Assembly (NCBI RefSeq): GCF_900089755.1
Contig: NZ_FLOC01000002.1
Location: 284,635-348,634 of the forward strand
Direction: 5' to 3'
DNA: 64,000 nt
DNA from: Marinomonas aquimarina
GTDB lineage: Bacteria > Pseudomonadota > Gammaproteobacteria > Pseudomonadales > Marinomonadaceae
The notes under the pieces are model-generated. The model had not been told where the DNA came from and did no database searches. It worked only from the letters and a program-made list of their open reading frames with translations. This document shows, piece by piece, positions 55,047 through 63,650 of the stretch (positions within the stretch are counted from its first letter, which is position 1; every line of letters begins with the position of its first letter). A program made the position numbers and the translations under genes.

Positions 55047-56111
55047 ATGACCCCTGATGTACATTTTAATCGCTGGATGAAACGCGCGATCGTCCTGTTT
55101 TTCATTATTTTCGCCTACTTGATCGTAGCCGACATGACCATTCCTATGACCAGTTATGCAACCGTTCAGCGCCCAGTGCTCAGCATTGCCCCACAAGTCT
55201 CTGGTCAGGTTGTCACCGTCGCTGTGCGCAACAACCAAGTCGTGCAACAAGGAGATTTGCTGTTCAAAATTGAAGACACAGATTACCGTTTGGCGGAGCG
55301 CCAAGCCGAGCTGGCCCTTGAGCAAGCTTACCAGCGTAATGCCACATTACGCGCCAACATCGCCGAAGCCGATGCTGAGTTGGTGTCTGCCAAAGTCGCG
55401 TTACAGGAGAATGAACGCGAGTATCAACGCTTAACCAAACTGCGCGGACAAGATTTGGTCAGTGAACAGCAACTGGACCAAGCCCAAACACAGATGCAGG
55501 CCAGCCGCGCTAATTTAAACGCCATCGAAGCCCGTAAAAGTGCCATTGTGATCGAGCTGGGCAAAGACGAAGACAACAATATTGAGGTCAACAATGCCCG
55601 CAATGCACTGGCTAATGCGCGCTTAGATTTGGCCCGTACCGAAGTGCGCGCGCCACAAGATGGCGTGATTTCAAATATGCAGTTGGTCCCAGGTATGGTG
55701 ACGCAAAGTGGCCAGGCATTGCTTTCGTTAGTGGTCACTGGACATGATCGCATTACCGCAGACTTCCGCGAGAAAAGCATTACCAATGTCCAACCAGGTA
55801 CCGCAGCATTGATTGTTTACGATGCTTTTCCTGGGCAACTGTTTGAGGGCATTTTAGACAGTCGTGATTTCGGTATTTCTCAAGGACAAAATATGGCCAA
55901 CGGTGTGCTGGCCACGCCAGATGACAGTGACCGCTGGGTGAGGGACGCACAGCGTATTCGCATCTATGTGAAACAACAGGGCGACTTACCTGAGTCTCTG
56001 GTCAGCGGCTCCAAAGCCACCGTGATGGTGGAATCCTCTGACGCTTCTGTATTCCGCTTTATCGGCCACCTGCAAATGCGCATTGTGAGCTTATTGCACT
56101 ATGTTTATTGA
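55047..56111 (+). CDS. HlyD-family membrane fusion protein (EmrA/AaeA-like)
   Basis: A 354-residue periplasmic adaptor with one N-terminal membrane helix (about 12-29), a biotinyl-lipoyl half-motif (SIAPQVSGQVVTVAVRNNQVVQQGDLLFKIE), a helical hairpin of about 100 residues with EQAYQRN and EREYQRLTKLRGQDLVSEQQLDQAQTQMQ, and a second lipoyl half (TEVRAPQDGVISNMQLVPGMVTQSGQ), then a beta-barrel domain. It links an inner-membrane pump to an outer-membrane channel. It starts two bases after the marR-type stop and overlaps the next gene by 11 bases. No TolC homologue is in the operon. Confidence 0.92.
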   Translation: MTPDVHFNRWMKRAIVLFFIIFAYLIVADMTIPMTSYATVQRPVLSIAPQVSGQVVTVAVRNNQVVQQGDLLFKIEDTDYRLAERQAELALEQAYQRNATLRANIAEADAELVSAKVALQENEREYQRLTKLRGQDLVSEQQLDQAQTQMQASRANLNAIEARKSAIVIELGKDEDNNIEVNNARNALANARLDLARTEVRAPQDGVISNMQLVPGMVTQSGQALLSLVVTGHDRITADFREKSITNVQPGTAALIVYDAFPGQLFEGILDSRDFGISQGQNMANGVLATPDDSDRWVRDAQRIRIYVKQQGDLPESLVSGSKATVMVESSDASVFRFIGHLQMRIVSLLHYVY

Positions 56112-57120
56112 GATGAAGGCCAATGAAAAACGACGCCTGCTACGTATAGCGTTTGGCACGACCATCGGCTTCGCGGTGTGCAAGTTGATGGACTGGCCTT
56201 ATGGCGTGTTTTTCACCGTGTTTCCGATGCTGTTATTGGGCATGGTGCCGACCTTTAATCGTACCTTAGCAATCGAGTTCATTGTCGGTGCTTTTATCAG
56301 TGCCGCTGAAATGTGGCTACTACAAGCTTTCTTTAAGCCCTACCCAACCGCCATGTGGCTGGCTGTATTGTTTATTTTCGGCTACCACTTTCGCTTTATG
56401 CTGACGACGCGTTATTTTCTGATGTGGGCTTCAGGGTTGATCACTCTATCGACGCTGCTGAATTTTGGCAGCTATGATGCGAGTCAGGCGACAGATATGG
56501 TGGTCACAACCGTGTTAGCGGCCTCTATATCAGTAGCGAGTGCTTACTTACTGTATTGGTTACTACCGGATTTAGAGCCTTTTTCAGGCACACCTCCGCC
56601 AGCCCCCAGTGCCGCACAAATTAATCACAGAACCTTGCTTGGCGCGCTCTTGGCAACGGCCTCTTTTACTGTGTTTCAGGTATTTGACCTGCAAGACTCA
56701 CTCTCCGCACAAGTGGCGACCATGCTGATCTTGTTCCCGATGACCTATCAAGGTTCCATTGCCAGTGCTAAGAAGCGCTCCAAGGGAGTGGCCTATGGCT
56801 GTGGCCTTGCATTAATTATGCAGGTGTTGATGTACACCCTGATTGGCAACTTCTTCTTGGTTTGCATCTCACTGTTTATCACGGTCATGATCACCGCCTA
56901 CTTCCACCTAGTGGAACGCTCAGGGTCAGGCATTGGTTTTGGTGCATTGACCACTATCGGTATTTTGTACGGTCAATATCTCACGCCCCATAACGATATT
57001 TTTTACAGTGCCGTGTATCGTTTCAGCTCTGTTGTGGTAGCCATGCTGTTGGTTCTAATGCTGGCTTATATTCTGGATTATGTACTGAACCAATTCAAAA
57101 TGACGCGTAACTTTGGTTAA
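56101..57120 (+). CDS. DUF2955 family inner-membrane protein (FUSC-like)
   Basis: A 339-residue membrane protein with about ten helices in two blocks separated by a PPPAPSAAQ linker at about 162-170. It resembles DUF2955 proteins, relatives of the fusaric acid resistance and AaeB group, which pair with a HlyD-like adaptor as here. The start overlaps the adaptor gene by 11 bases, and the operon begins with a MarR-type regulator. Export of aromatic acids or other small toxic compounds is inferred from AaeAB. A terminator follows. The assignment rests on context as much as on sequence. Confidence 0.8.
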   Translation: MFIEMKANEKRRLLRIAFGTTIGFAVCKLMDWPYGVFFTVFPMLLLGMVPTFNRTLAIEFIVGAFISAAEMWLLQAFFKPYPTAMWLAVLFIFGYHFRFMLTTRYFLMWASGLITLSTLLNFGSYDASQATDMVVTTVLAASISVASAYLLYWLLPDLEPFSGTPPPAPSAAQINHRTLLGALLATASFTVFQVFDLQDSLSAQVATMLILFPMTYQGSIASAKKRSKGVAYGCGLALIMQVLMYTLIGNFFLVCISLFITVMITAYFHLVERSGSGIGFGALTTIGILYGQYLTPHNDIFYSAVYRFSSVVVAMLLVLMLAYILDYVLNQFKMTRNFG

Positions 57121-57141
57121 AATACGTCAAATTGCCCATTC

Positions 57142-57168
57142 AGCCGAATCCATGGATTCGGCTTTTTT
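57142..57168 (+). terminator. Rho-independent terminator of the efflux operon
   Basis: A ten-bp stem (agccgaatcc/ggattcggct) is followed by tttttt, 20 bases past the stop. Confidence 0.92.
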
Positions 57169-57346
57169 GTCTCGTTAGCTAATTGCTAAAGTTAACATTC
57201 TGCTACAAAAACCCTATCGACGCTCTGCTCACCATTCTCTAATTTGGTTACTTGTTTGATTAATAATCTTTAGATGTGTAATTTATTTTAAAAATAATAA
57301 TTAGAAATCTAAACAATATGATGAGTCACACAAGGAATCAGTTATC

Positions 57347-58342
57347 ATGAAAAAAGTACTTTTAACCACCGCTGGGGCATTGTTTGCCTGTACCTCATTC
57401 GCCGCTGATTGCGGCAAAGTCACCATTGCAGAAATGAACTGGAACTCCGCCAGCCTTATGGCCAACGTCGACCGCTTTATCTTAGAACATGGTTACGACT
57501 GTGACGCGGAATTAGTCCCAGGGGATACCATGCCCACAGGTGCTTCCATGATTGAGAAAGAAGAGCCGGATATTGCACCGGAGTTCTGGACCAATTCGAT
57601 GAAAGAAGCCCTTGACCGTGGCGTGGAAGAAGGCCGTTTGAAAATCGCGAGTAAGTCTCTTTCAGATGGTGGCGAAGAAGGATTTTGGGTACCCAAATAC
57701 ATGGTTGAAGAATACCCAGAACTTGCCACCATCGAAGGAGTGCTTGAGCATGCCGACCTGTTTACTCACCCTGAAGACCCTTCTGTGTCGGGTTTCTACG
57801 GTTGCCCCGCTGGTTGGAACTGTCAAATCACAGCAGGCAATCTGTTCCAGGCCCTGCAAATGGATGACGCAGGCTTTGAGCTGATTGACCCAGGCTCCGG
57901 CGCAGGTTTATCAGGTTCTATTGCGCGCGCGTATGAGCGCCAAGCACCATGGATTGGCTACTACTGGGCTCCTACGGCCATACTGGGCAAGTATGAGATG
58001 GTCAAAGTAGACTTCGGCTCCGGTGTTGATGAGGAACAATTCCGCCAGTGTATTACCAGTGAATCTTGCTTAGACCCTCAAGTCACCATGTACCCACCTT
58101 CTCCGGTATACACCATGACCACAGCGCAATTTGCGGATCGTGCACCACAGGCCTTTGAATACATGCAATCCCGTTCATTCACAAACGCTCAAATGAACGG
58201 CTTGTTGGCATGGATGGAGGAAAACCAAGCCGATGGCCAATACGCGGCCGAAAACTTCATGTTTGAGCATGAAGACATCTGGTCTCAATGGGTGAGCGCT
58301 GACGTGAAGCAGAAAATCGTTAGCGCACTTGACGAGCTCTAA
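57347..58342 (+). CDS. Glycine betaine/proline-type ABC transporter binding protein (ProX/OpuAC)
   Basis: A 331-residue exported binding protein of the OpuAC family (signal peptide MKKVLLTTAGALFACTSFA-ADC). It captures quaternary amines (glycine betaine, choline, carnitine). Motifs: VTIAEMNWNSASLMANVDRFILEHGY, DIAPEFWTNSMKEALD, GFYGCPAGWNCQITAGNLFQAL and WIGYYWAPTAILGKY. The aromatic residues that make up the ligand cage are well represented. Two Cys pairs (CPAGWNC, CITSESC) suggest disulfides. It is the first gene of the order binding protein-permease-ATPase. A strong hairpin lies between it and the permease gene. Confidence 0.92.
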   Translation: MKKVLLTTAGALFACTSFAADCGKVTIAEMNWNSASLMANVDRFILEHGYDCDAELVPGDTMPTGASMIEKEEPDIAPEFWTNSMKEALDRGVEEGRLKIASKSLSDGGEEGFWVPKYMVEEYPELATIEGVLEHADLFTHPEDPSVSGFYGCPAGWNCQITAGNLFQALQMDDAGFELIDPGSGAGLSGSIARAYERQAPWIGYYWAPTAILGKYEMVKVDFGSGVDEEQFRQCITSESCLDPQVTMYPPSPVYTMTTAQFADRAPQAFEYMQSRSFTNAQMNGLLAWMEENQADGQYAAENFMFEHEDIWSQWVSADVKQKIVSALDEL

Positions 58343-58349
58343 GCTCAAT

Positions 58350-58379
58350 AAAATAGGGGGGCCAAGGCTCCCCTATTTT
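58350..58379 (+). terminator. Intra-operon hairpin after the betaine-binding-protein gene
   Basis: A 14-bp stem with one G-U pair (arms 58350-58363 and 58366-58379, two-base loop) ends in tttt. Being inside an operon, it probably makes partial termination or protects the upstream mRNA, keeping binding protein in excess over the permease. Confidence 0.75.
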
Positions 58380-58421
58380 ACTTGTCCTGCACTTTCCTTC
58401 CGCTACAGTGAGATATGATTT

Positions 58422-59321
58422 ATGGCAGACGCATCCTGGCTAACCGAGTTTCCAGATATGAGCCGTCGCGAGCTACTTGCGATTCGCAAATCTTTAGACG
58501 GTGCTTACCGTGACTTTTCCCGTGAGTACGGTGACACAATAGAAACTCTCTTTGACCCGCTTTTAAGCTTTTTGGTTTGGTTCGAAAACCTTCTTATTCA
58601 AACACCTTGGTGGATTATCTTAGTTGTCATCACCGCCATTGTGCATCTAGCAACACGCTCTTGGAAACTGAGTACAGGGGTGGTGGTGTCCATGCTCTTG
58701 ATTGGCTACTTCGGCATGTGGGAAGACACCATGCGGACCCTGAGTATCATCACCGTCTGTACCTTGATGTCGATTGCACTAGGCATCCCGATCGGCATAT
58801 TAATGTCCCGTTCGGACCGGGCTCAGTCGATCGTCACCCCGTTGCTGGATGTGATGCAAACCATGCCCGCCTTTGTCTACCTGATCCCTGTGGTGATGTT
58901 GCTTGGCATTGGTAAAATTCCTGGGGTGATCGCCGTGGTTATTTATGCCATTCCACCGGTAATCCGTCTCACCAACCTTGGCATTCGTTTGGTCAGCAAA
59001 GAAATTCTTGAGGCAGCCACCGCCTATGGCGCGACTCCGTCACAGCGTTTGTTTGGTGTGCAATTGCCGCTGGCCATGCCCACTATTATGGCCGGCATTA
59101 ACCAAACCATTATGATGGCACTGGCGATGGTGGTGATTGCGTCCATGATTGGTGTCAAAGGCCTCGGTCAGCCGGTACTGAAATCCATCACCAACCAGTA
59201 CTTCACCTTAGGCCTAATGAACGGCTTGGCGATTGTTGCGCTGGCCATCATGTTTGACCGCGTTTCACAAAGTTATGCAAAGCGCACTCAAAGACATCTA
59301 GAGGGACAAGATCATGGCTAA
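58422..59321 (+). CDS. proW: Glycine betaine ABC transporter permease (ProW type)
   Basis: A 299-residue permease. It begins with about 50 cytoplasmic residues (MADASWLTEFPDMSRRELLAI), then about six helices with the ABC permease region TPLLDVMQTMPAFVYLIPVVMLLGIGKIPGVIAVVIYAIPPVIRLT-type and the EAA loop EAATAYGATPSQRLFGVQLPLAMPTIMAG. It pairs with the downstream ATPase (8-base overlap) and the binding protein upstream. The system imports osmoprotectants at high salt. The proW symbol is by homology; the gene order X-W-V differs from proVWX of E. coli. Confidence 0.9.
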   Translation: MADASWLTEFPDMSRRELLAIRKSLDGAYRDFSREYGDTIETLFDPLLSFLVWFENLLIQTPWWIILVVITAIVHLATRSWKLSTGVVVSMLLIGYFGMWEDTMRTLSIITVCTLMSIALGIPIGILMSRSDRAQSIVTPLLDVMQTMPAFVYLIPVVMLLGIGKIPGVIAVVIYAIPPVIRLTNLGIRLVSKEILEAATAYGATPSQRLFGVQLPLAMPTIMAGINQTIMMALAMVVIASMIGVKGLGQPVLKSITNQYFTLGLMNGLAIVALAIMFDRVSQSYAKRTQRHLEGQDHG

Positions 59322-60477
59322 TCAAGAAAATACGCTTATTGAAATTGAAGGCCTATATCAAATCTTTGGGCCACAGGCAGATAAAGTTCTGCCTAAAGTT
59401 CAAGCTGGTGCCAGTAAAGATGAAGTGCTCGCAGAAACCGGCCACACAGTGGGCTTACAAGATATTAATTTGTCCATTGAGAAAGGCGAAATCTTTGTCA
59501 TCATGGGACTATCAGGGTCAGGAAAATCCACCCTCATACGTCACTTTAACCGTTTAATTGACCCCACTGCCGGTAAAATTAAGGTCAATGGTCATGACAT
59601 CATGCAGTTGCCAATGAAAGAACTGACCGAGTTCCGTCGTCATAAGATGTCGATGGTGTTCCAGCACTTTGGCTTACTGCCCCACAGAACAGTGGTAGAA
59701 AACGTCGGCTACGGTCTTTCAATCAAAGGTCTTAAAAAGGCAGAATGGGAAGACAAAGCCAAGAGTTGGTTAGAGACAGTTGGCTTAGCGGGCTACGAAG
59801 AGCAATACCCGTCGCAGCTTTCAGGTGGTCAGCAACAGCGTGTCGGCTTGGCGCGAGCACTCTGTACCGATGCGGAAATCCTATTAATGGATGAAGCCTT
59901 CTCCGCCCTCGACCCTTTGATTCGCTACGACATGCAAAGCCAGCTAATCGAACTGCAGGAAAACCTTCACAAGACCATTATCTTCATTACCCATGACTTG
60001 GACGAAGCCCTGCGCCTGGGCGATCGAATAGCGGTACTAAAAGATGGCAAACTGGTGCAGGTCGGTAAGCCGGTCGACATCATTCTCAACCCTGCCGACG
60101 ATTATGTGCGTGCTTTTGCAAAGGACGTTAACCGTGCGCGAGCTTTGTTTGTTAAGAATGTTATGACCGCCGAAACGCCTATATGCGAAGCAGAAGCCGA
60201 TTTGGCGACACTGATCGAGCAATATGGCATCGCTTACCGTGTCGTCAGCGAGGGGGAATTTGAAGCCTGCTGTGAATGCACGAGCGCTGGACAGGGGCAT
60301 TGGTACAAAGTCCCCAGCCTAAAACGCGGACAACTACTTCAGGAGATTCTGCCAACCATGCTGGGAAGCAAACTAGCGCTGCCTGTGATCGATAAACAGC
60401 AGCAACTTTGTGGCTTCCTAAACCATCAAGAATTGGCCAAAATGCTGCAGCTTCCGAGCCAGCTCGAAGCCGCTTAA
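59314..60477 (+). CDS. proV: Glycine betaine ABC transporter ATP-binding protein (ProV type)
   Basis: A 387-residue ATPase with Walker A GLSGSGKST (about 70-78), Q-loop VFQHFGLLPHRTV, signature LSGGQQQR, Walker B ILLMDEAFSALDP and switch His in ITHDLDEA. The N terminus carries the family insert (VLPKVQAGASKDEVLAETGHTVGL). The C-terminal 120 residues correspond to the CBS-pair region of ProV but are degenerate and contain ACCECTSAGQGH, so osmosensing through CBS may be altered. It overlaps the permease gene by eight bases. Confidence 0.9.
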   Translation: MANQENTLIEIEGLYQIFGPQADKVLPKVQAGASKDEVLAETGHTVGLQDINLSIEKGEIFVIMGLSGSGKSTLIRHFNRLIDPTAGKIKVNGHDIMQLPMKELTEFRRHKMSMVFQHFGLLPHRTVVENVGYGLSIKGLKKAEWEDKAKSWLETVGLAGYEEQYPSQLSGGQQQRVGLARALCTDAEILLMDEAFSALDPLIRYDMQSQLIELQENLHKTIIFITHDLDEALRLGDRIAVLKDGKLVQVGKPVDIILNPADDYVRAFAKDVNRARALFVKNVMTAETPICEAEADLATLIEQYGIAYRVVSEGEFEACCECTSAGQGHWYKVPSLKRGQLLQEILPTMLGSKLALPVIDKQQQLCGFLNHQELAKMLQLPSQLEAA

Positions 60478-60485
60478 CCTCTACT

Positions 60486-60523
60486 CCTGAGCCATCTTAG
60501 CCTTATTCCTGAGATGGTTCAGG
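60486..60523. terminator. Hairpin between convergent proV and GST genes
   Basis: A 12-bp stem with one wobble (cctgagccatct/agatggttcagg). It partly overlaps the 3' end of the GST gene. Positioned to end both transcripts, but with no clear T-tract. Confidence 0.5.
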
Positions 60524-61180
60524 AAAATAAATTGGTGTTTGCCCTTCTTCCCAGGCAGGATATTTCAGCATCACCGTTTTGAAATCATCACTCTGCAAAA
60601 AAGCCGTTAACCAGCGCTTTAGATGCGGATAAGGACTTGTTTCAAACCACTGACTGTTGACCCCAGCGAATTGGCGTATAAATGGAAATACTGCCATGTC
60701 GGCAAGCGTCATCTGTGCCCCTAACAAGTATGGAGAGTGGGCCAAACGCGTCTCTAAGCGCTGTAAGAAGCGCTCGCCTTTCTGGCGATAGTAGGACTCA
60801 GGGAACTCGGGATGTCGATCGGCGTATTTATAACGATCCAGCCATGGCTTAAAGCAATGATCGTTAAAGCCTATCCATGCTCGAATCTTGGCCTGTTGTT
60901 GCGCTTGCGCTGGCCATAATTGCTCAGCCATCGTTTGATCCTTTGCATGTTCAATGGCCCAGAACATAATGTCCATGCTCTCAGGGAAACGCTGCGCCCC
61001 CACTAACAGTTGCGGGACCGTAGAGCGACCACCAAGATTGAGCAGTGCCTCAGGTTTGTTTTTTAACACAACTTCGCGCAGTTCTACTTGTGTGCCCAGT
61101 TTAACCAGCGCATAACGGGCACGCATGGCATAGGGACAACGGCGAAAACTGTATAAAATCGCTAGCAAAACTTTCTCCAA
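60503..61180 (-). CDS. Glutathione S-transferase family protein
   Basis: A 225-residue GST-fold protein. The N-terminal thioredoxin-like domain starts LYSFRRCPYAMRARYAL, with the CPYAxRxR pattern seen in omega/SspA-like GSTs, and has the cis-Pro/glutathione-binding stretch GGRSTVPQLLVGAQRFPESMDI. The C-terminal helical domain includes PYLLGAQMTLADMAVFPFIRQF, whose N-cap TLAD motif is conserved. A Cys in place of Tyr/Ser at the active site suggests thiol-transferase activity rather than conjugation. It is transcribed alone, convergent with proV. Confidence 0.9.
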   Translation of the reverse strand: MEKVLLAILYSFRRCPYAMRARYALVKLGTQVELREVVLKNKPEALLNLGGRSTVPQLLVGAQRFPESMDIMFWAIEHAKDQTMAEQLWPAQAQQQAKIRAWIGFNDHCFKPWLDRYKYADRHPEFPESYYRQKGERFLQRLETRLAHSPYLLGAQMTLADMAVFPFIRQFAGVNSQWFETSPYPHLKRWLTAFLQSDDFKTVMLKYPAWEEGQTPIYFPEPSQE

Positions 61181-61296
61181 ATCAACAAGTTATAAATATC
61201 ACTAGTATAAAATAGTGCCACCAAATAAATAGCAAACCATTAGTTTCTGATAGCACCACCATTAATACGACTAATGGATGCCCATTTACGACACCC

Positions 61297-61313
61297 TGTC
61301 TATTGAATAGACA
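61297..61313. promoter_or_regulatory. Palindrome upstream of the orphan binding protein gene
   Basis: TGTCTATTGAATAGACA is a perfect eight-base palindrome around a central G, about 59 bases before the ATG. It is a plausible operator, but the regulator is not known. Confidence 0.4.
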
Positions 61314-61371
61314 ACAATGTTCATAGAATGCGTAAATAACAAAATCATTAATCATTACAAAAGGATTCACA

Positions 61372-62109
61372 ATGAAGAAAATCACCAAGTTTTTTTCTGC
61401 CCTAGCGTTCGCTCTGCCACTTACGATTCAGGCACAGACCGTTGAACTGACCACTATGAACTGGCCACCATTCTACGGCGACAGCCTTGAGCGTGGCGGC
61501 TTCATCACCGCCATCGTTGACGAAGCGCTGGAACAAGCAGGCTACGATAGCACGATCGAGTTTACCGCTTGGCAAAACGCTCTGGACGTTGTGAAAAGTG
61601 GCGACAAAGATGCCATTGTGGGTGGTTACTATTCAGAAGAACGTGCCCAAGAGTACTACTTCTCTATTCCAATCTACACAGTACTAGCAGGTCTGATCAA
61701 AAAGCCAGACTTCCCACTGAATAACTACGACTCATTTGAGTCACTTGACCAGTACAACATCGCGAAAATCAAAGCGACTGTAATCGGTGAGTCTTTCGAT
61801 AACTTCCCATTCTCAAACCTAAAAGAATACCCAGAAGTTAAAAATGCTGTTAAAGCATTAGACGCAGGTGAAGTAGATCTATATGCAGATAGCCTAGCGG
61901 TAGCGAAAGCCGCGGCTGAAAAAGAAGGTGTAGACGGCTCTCAACTACAAATCCTTCTGCCACCGCTTGAAGAAAATGATCTGTACCTATTGATCTCTAA
62001 ATCGATCCCGAATGCAGAAGAGCTTCGTGATGCCTTCAACAAAGGTTTGATCTCGATCCAAGGTTCTGGTCGTTACGATGAAATCCTAGCAGAATTCAAC
62101 CAGCAGTAA
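61372..62109 (+). CDS. Orphan family 3 periplasmic binding protein
   Basis: A 245-residue exported protein of the amino-acid-binding family 3 (signal peptide MKKITKFFSALAFALPLTIQA-QTV). Landmarks: LTTMNWPPFYGDSLERGGFITAIVDEALEQAGY, EFTAWQNALDVVKSGDKDAIVGGYYSEERAQEYYFS and LYLLISKSIPNAEELRDAFNKGL. The usual GFDxD is GGFITA here, as in a subgroup of tyrosine/aromatic-like binders. No permease or ATPase is adjacent, so it either shares a transporter elsewhere or acts as a sensor. It stands alone, with a palindrome before it and terminators after it. Confidence 0.88.
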   Translation: MKKITKFFSALAFALPLTIQAQTVELTTMNWPPFYGDSLERGGFITAIVDEALEQAGYDSTIEFTAWQNALDVVKSGDKDAIVGGYYSEERAQEYYFSIPIYTVLAGLIKKPDFPLNNYDSFESLDQYNIAKIKATVIGESFDNFPFSNLKEYPEVKNAVKALDAGEVDLYADSLAVAKAAAEKEGVDGSQLQILLPPLEENDLYLLISKSIPNAEELRDAFNKGLISIQGSGRYDEILAEFNQQ

Positions 62110-62152
62110 TTTCGTTAGCCTGTCCATTAGGGCAGGCTAATAGTATGCTTAT

Positions 62153-62187
62153 AAGGCCCACAGAAGACCTCTGTGGGCCTTTATTTT
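62153..62187 (+). terminator. Rho-independent terminator of the orphan binding protein gene
   Basis: A 12-bp perfect stem (aaggcccacaga/tctgtgggcctt) is followed by ttattttt. A weaker hairpin (ttagcctgtcc/ggcaggctaa) precedes it at 62114-62140. Confidence 0.9.
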
Positions 62188-62213
62188 TCCGGACACATAC
62201 TACGGAGCATGGA

Positions 62214-63047
62214 ATGTTCTCTCCCAGTACCATTACCTTAGTCGCTAACCCACCACGCTTAAGCGACTGTGATACAGAGCAAAAAGAATACGCTCTAAAA
62301 GACAAAGATCAGTACCATAAGAAGCTGAAAAAAGCGCAAGAGCTGATGCTCCAAGTGCAGCAGGCTTATTACCACCAAGGCAAACGGGCCATCATTGTTT
62401 TTCAAGGCTGGGATGCTGGCGGTAAAGGCGGAGCCATCCGTCGTATTACGGAAAAATTGGACCCCCGTGGCTACCGTGTGCACCCTATTGCTTCACCAAC
62501 AAAAGATGAGCAAGGCAGACACTATCTCTACCGCTTCCAAACACGCTTACCCAAACCTGGTTCCATCGCTATTTTCGACCGTTCTTGGTACGAACGCGTA
62601 CTGGTTGAGCGTATAGAAGAATTTGCCTCGCCTAACGAATGGCAACGTGCCTACCAAGAGATTAATGAATTTGAGCGTATGCTGACCGATGATGGTGTAC
62701 GCATCATTAAAATCTTTATGCATATCTCTAAAGATGAGCAATTAAAACGCTTTGAAGAGCGCCTTAATAACCCCATCAAACAATGGAAACTGACAGAGGA
62801 AGACATCCGCAATCGTGCTAAGTGGGAGCTTTACGAAGAAGCTACGGATGAGATGTTCCAACGCACTTCTACCATGTCAGCCCCTTGGCACATTATCCCT
62901 GGCAATAAGAAATGGTTCGCACGTGTGGAAGTGTTGAACACCGTGATTGATGCCCTGTCGAAAGAAATGGACTTATCGCCACCGGCTGTTGACGAAGCCG
63001 TGATCAAAGCAGCGCGTAAGCAACTGGGTATTGAGATCGCTGATTAA
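62214..63047 (+). CDS. ppk2: Polyphosphate kinase 2 (PPK2)
   Basis: PPK2 transfers phosphate between polyphosphate and nucleotides (GDP/ADP to GTP/ATP, or AMP to ADP). The ATG at 62214 (ggag upstream) gives 277 residues; the frame back to 62145 would run through the upstream terminator, so it is rejected. Walker A is GWDAGGKGG (65-73) and Walker B FDRSWYERV (121-129), then VERIEEF and the lid FEERLNNPIKQWKLTEEDI. One PPK2 domain is present, so this is the single-domain class. The substrate class (I, II, III) is not decidable by eye. It is monocistronic. Confidence 0.93.
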   Translation: MFSPSTITLVANPPRLSDCDTEQKEYALKDKDQYHKKLKKAQELMLQVQQAYYHQGKRAIIVFQGWDAGGKGGAIRRITEKLDPRGYRVHPIASPTKDEQGRHYLYRFQTRLPKPGSIAIFDRSWYERVLVERIEEFASPNEWQRAYQEINEFERMLTDDGVRIIKIFMHISKDEQLKRFEERLNNPIKQWKLTEEDIRNRAKWELYEEATDEMFQRTSTMSAPWHIIPGNKKWFARVEVLNTVIDALSKEMDLSPPAVDEAVIKAARKQLGIEIAD

Positions 63048-63062
63048 TACTGCTTGCAAAAG

Positions 63063-63089
63063 GAAAGGGCCGATTAAATCGGCCCTTTT
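63063..63089. terminator. Bidirectional terminator
   Basis: A perfect stem (aaagggccgat/atcggcccttt) with A and T flanks lies between convergent ppk2 and DUF2058 genes. Confidence 0.9.
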
Positions 63090-63098
63090 CGTTCTCAG

Positions 63099-63650
63099 TT
63101 ACCACATCAAATCATCAGGGATTTGGAACTCTGCGTACGGATCGTCTTCATCGACTTCCTCTGCTTTAGATGAGGTATTCAATACCAGAATCATATCAGG
63201 TTCTTTCTCTTGAACCTTTTCCGCGATACCTTTCGGCACGATTTCATACTGGCCTTCCAGCTTAGCAATCGCCAAACGACCTTCAGATAGGTCTTTATGC
63301 ATTTTTTCCGAGACGTATAGCTTCTTCACCTTCTTCTCATCAGTGAAGTTGTAAGCAATCTCACCGTCTTCTTTCTCAACACGGTTCTGGATAATAATCT
63401 GGCGGATCTGACCAAGAATGGCTTTGTATTCAATTTCCGCTTGGCGCTTAAGGTTAAGCTCTTTATCTCGAGCAGCCTTTTCTTCTTTCTGGCGTTTTAG
63501 CTCCGCCTGACGGGCTTCTTCTGCAGAATTGTCTAGCTGACCTTTCTTCTGCTTCTGCTTAGTCTGCAGCTTCTCAGCCTTAATTTTATTCGCCTTTTTC
63601 TTATCGACGACACCAGCACCTAACAGTTGTTCTTGTAAGGACTTAGCCAT
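63099..63650 (-). CDS. DUF2058 family protein (YaiL-like)
   Basis: A 183-residue soluble protein of the DUF2058/YaiL family: MAKSLQEQLLGAGVVDKKKANKIKAEKL at the start, a long charged coiled coil rich in K, E and Q over residues 20-75, then YKAILGQIRQIIIQNRVEKEDGEIAYNFTDEKKVKKLYVSE-type core and IVPKGIAEKVQEKEPDMILVLN. Family members are proposed to associate with nucleoid or ribosome; nothing is proved. It ends in PDDLMW. It stands alone. Confidence 0.9.
   Translation of the reverse strand: MAKSLQEQLLGAGVVDKKKANKIKAEKLQTKQKQKKGQLDNSAEEARQAELKRQKEEKAARDKELNLKRQAEIEYKAILGQIRQIIIQNRVEKEDGEIAYNFTDEKKVKKLYVSEKMHKDLSEGRLAIAKLEGQYEIVPKGIAEKVQEKEPDMILVLNTSSKAEEVDEDDPYAEFQIPDDLMW

Noticed and set aside
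61264..61273. TAATACGACT, the first ten bases of a T7 promoter
   Set aside because: The rest of the T7 consensus is missing, and there is no phage gene nearby. Coincidence.
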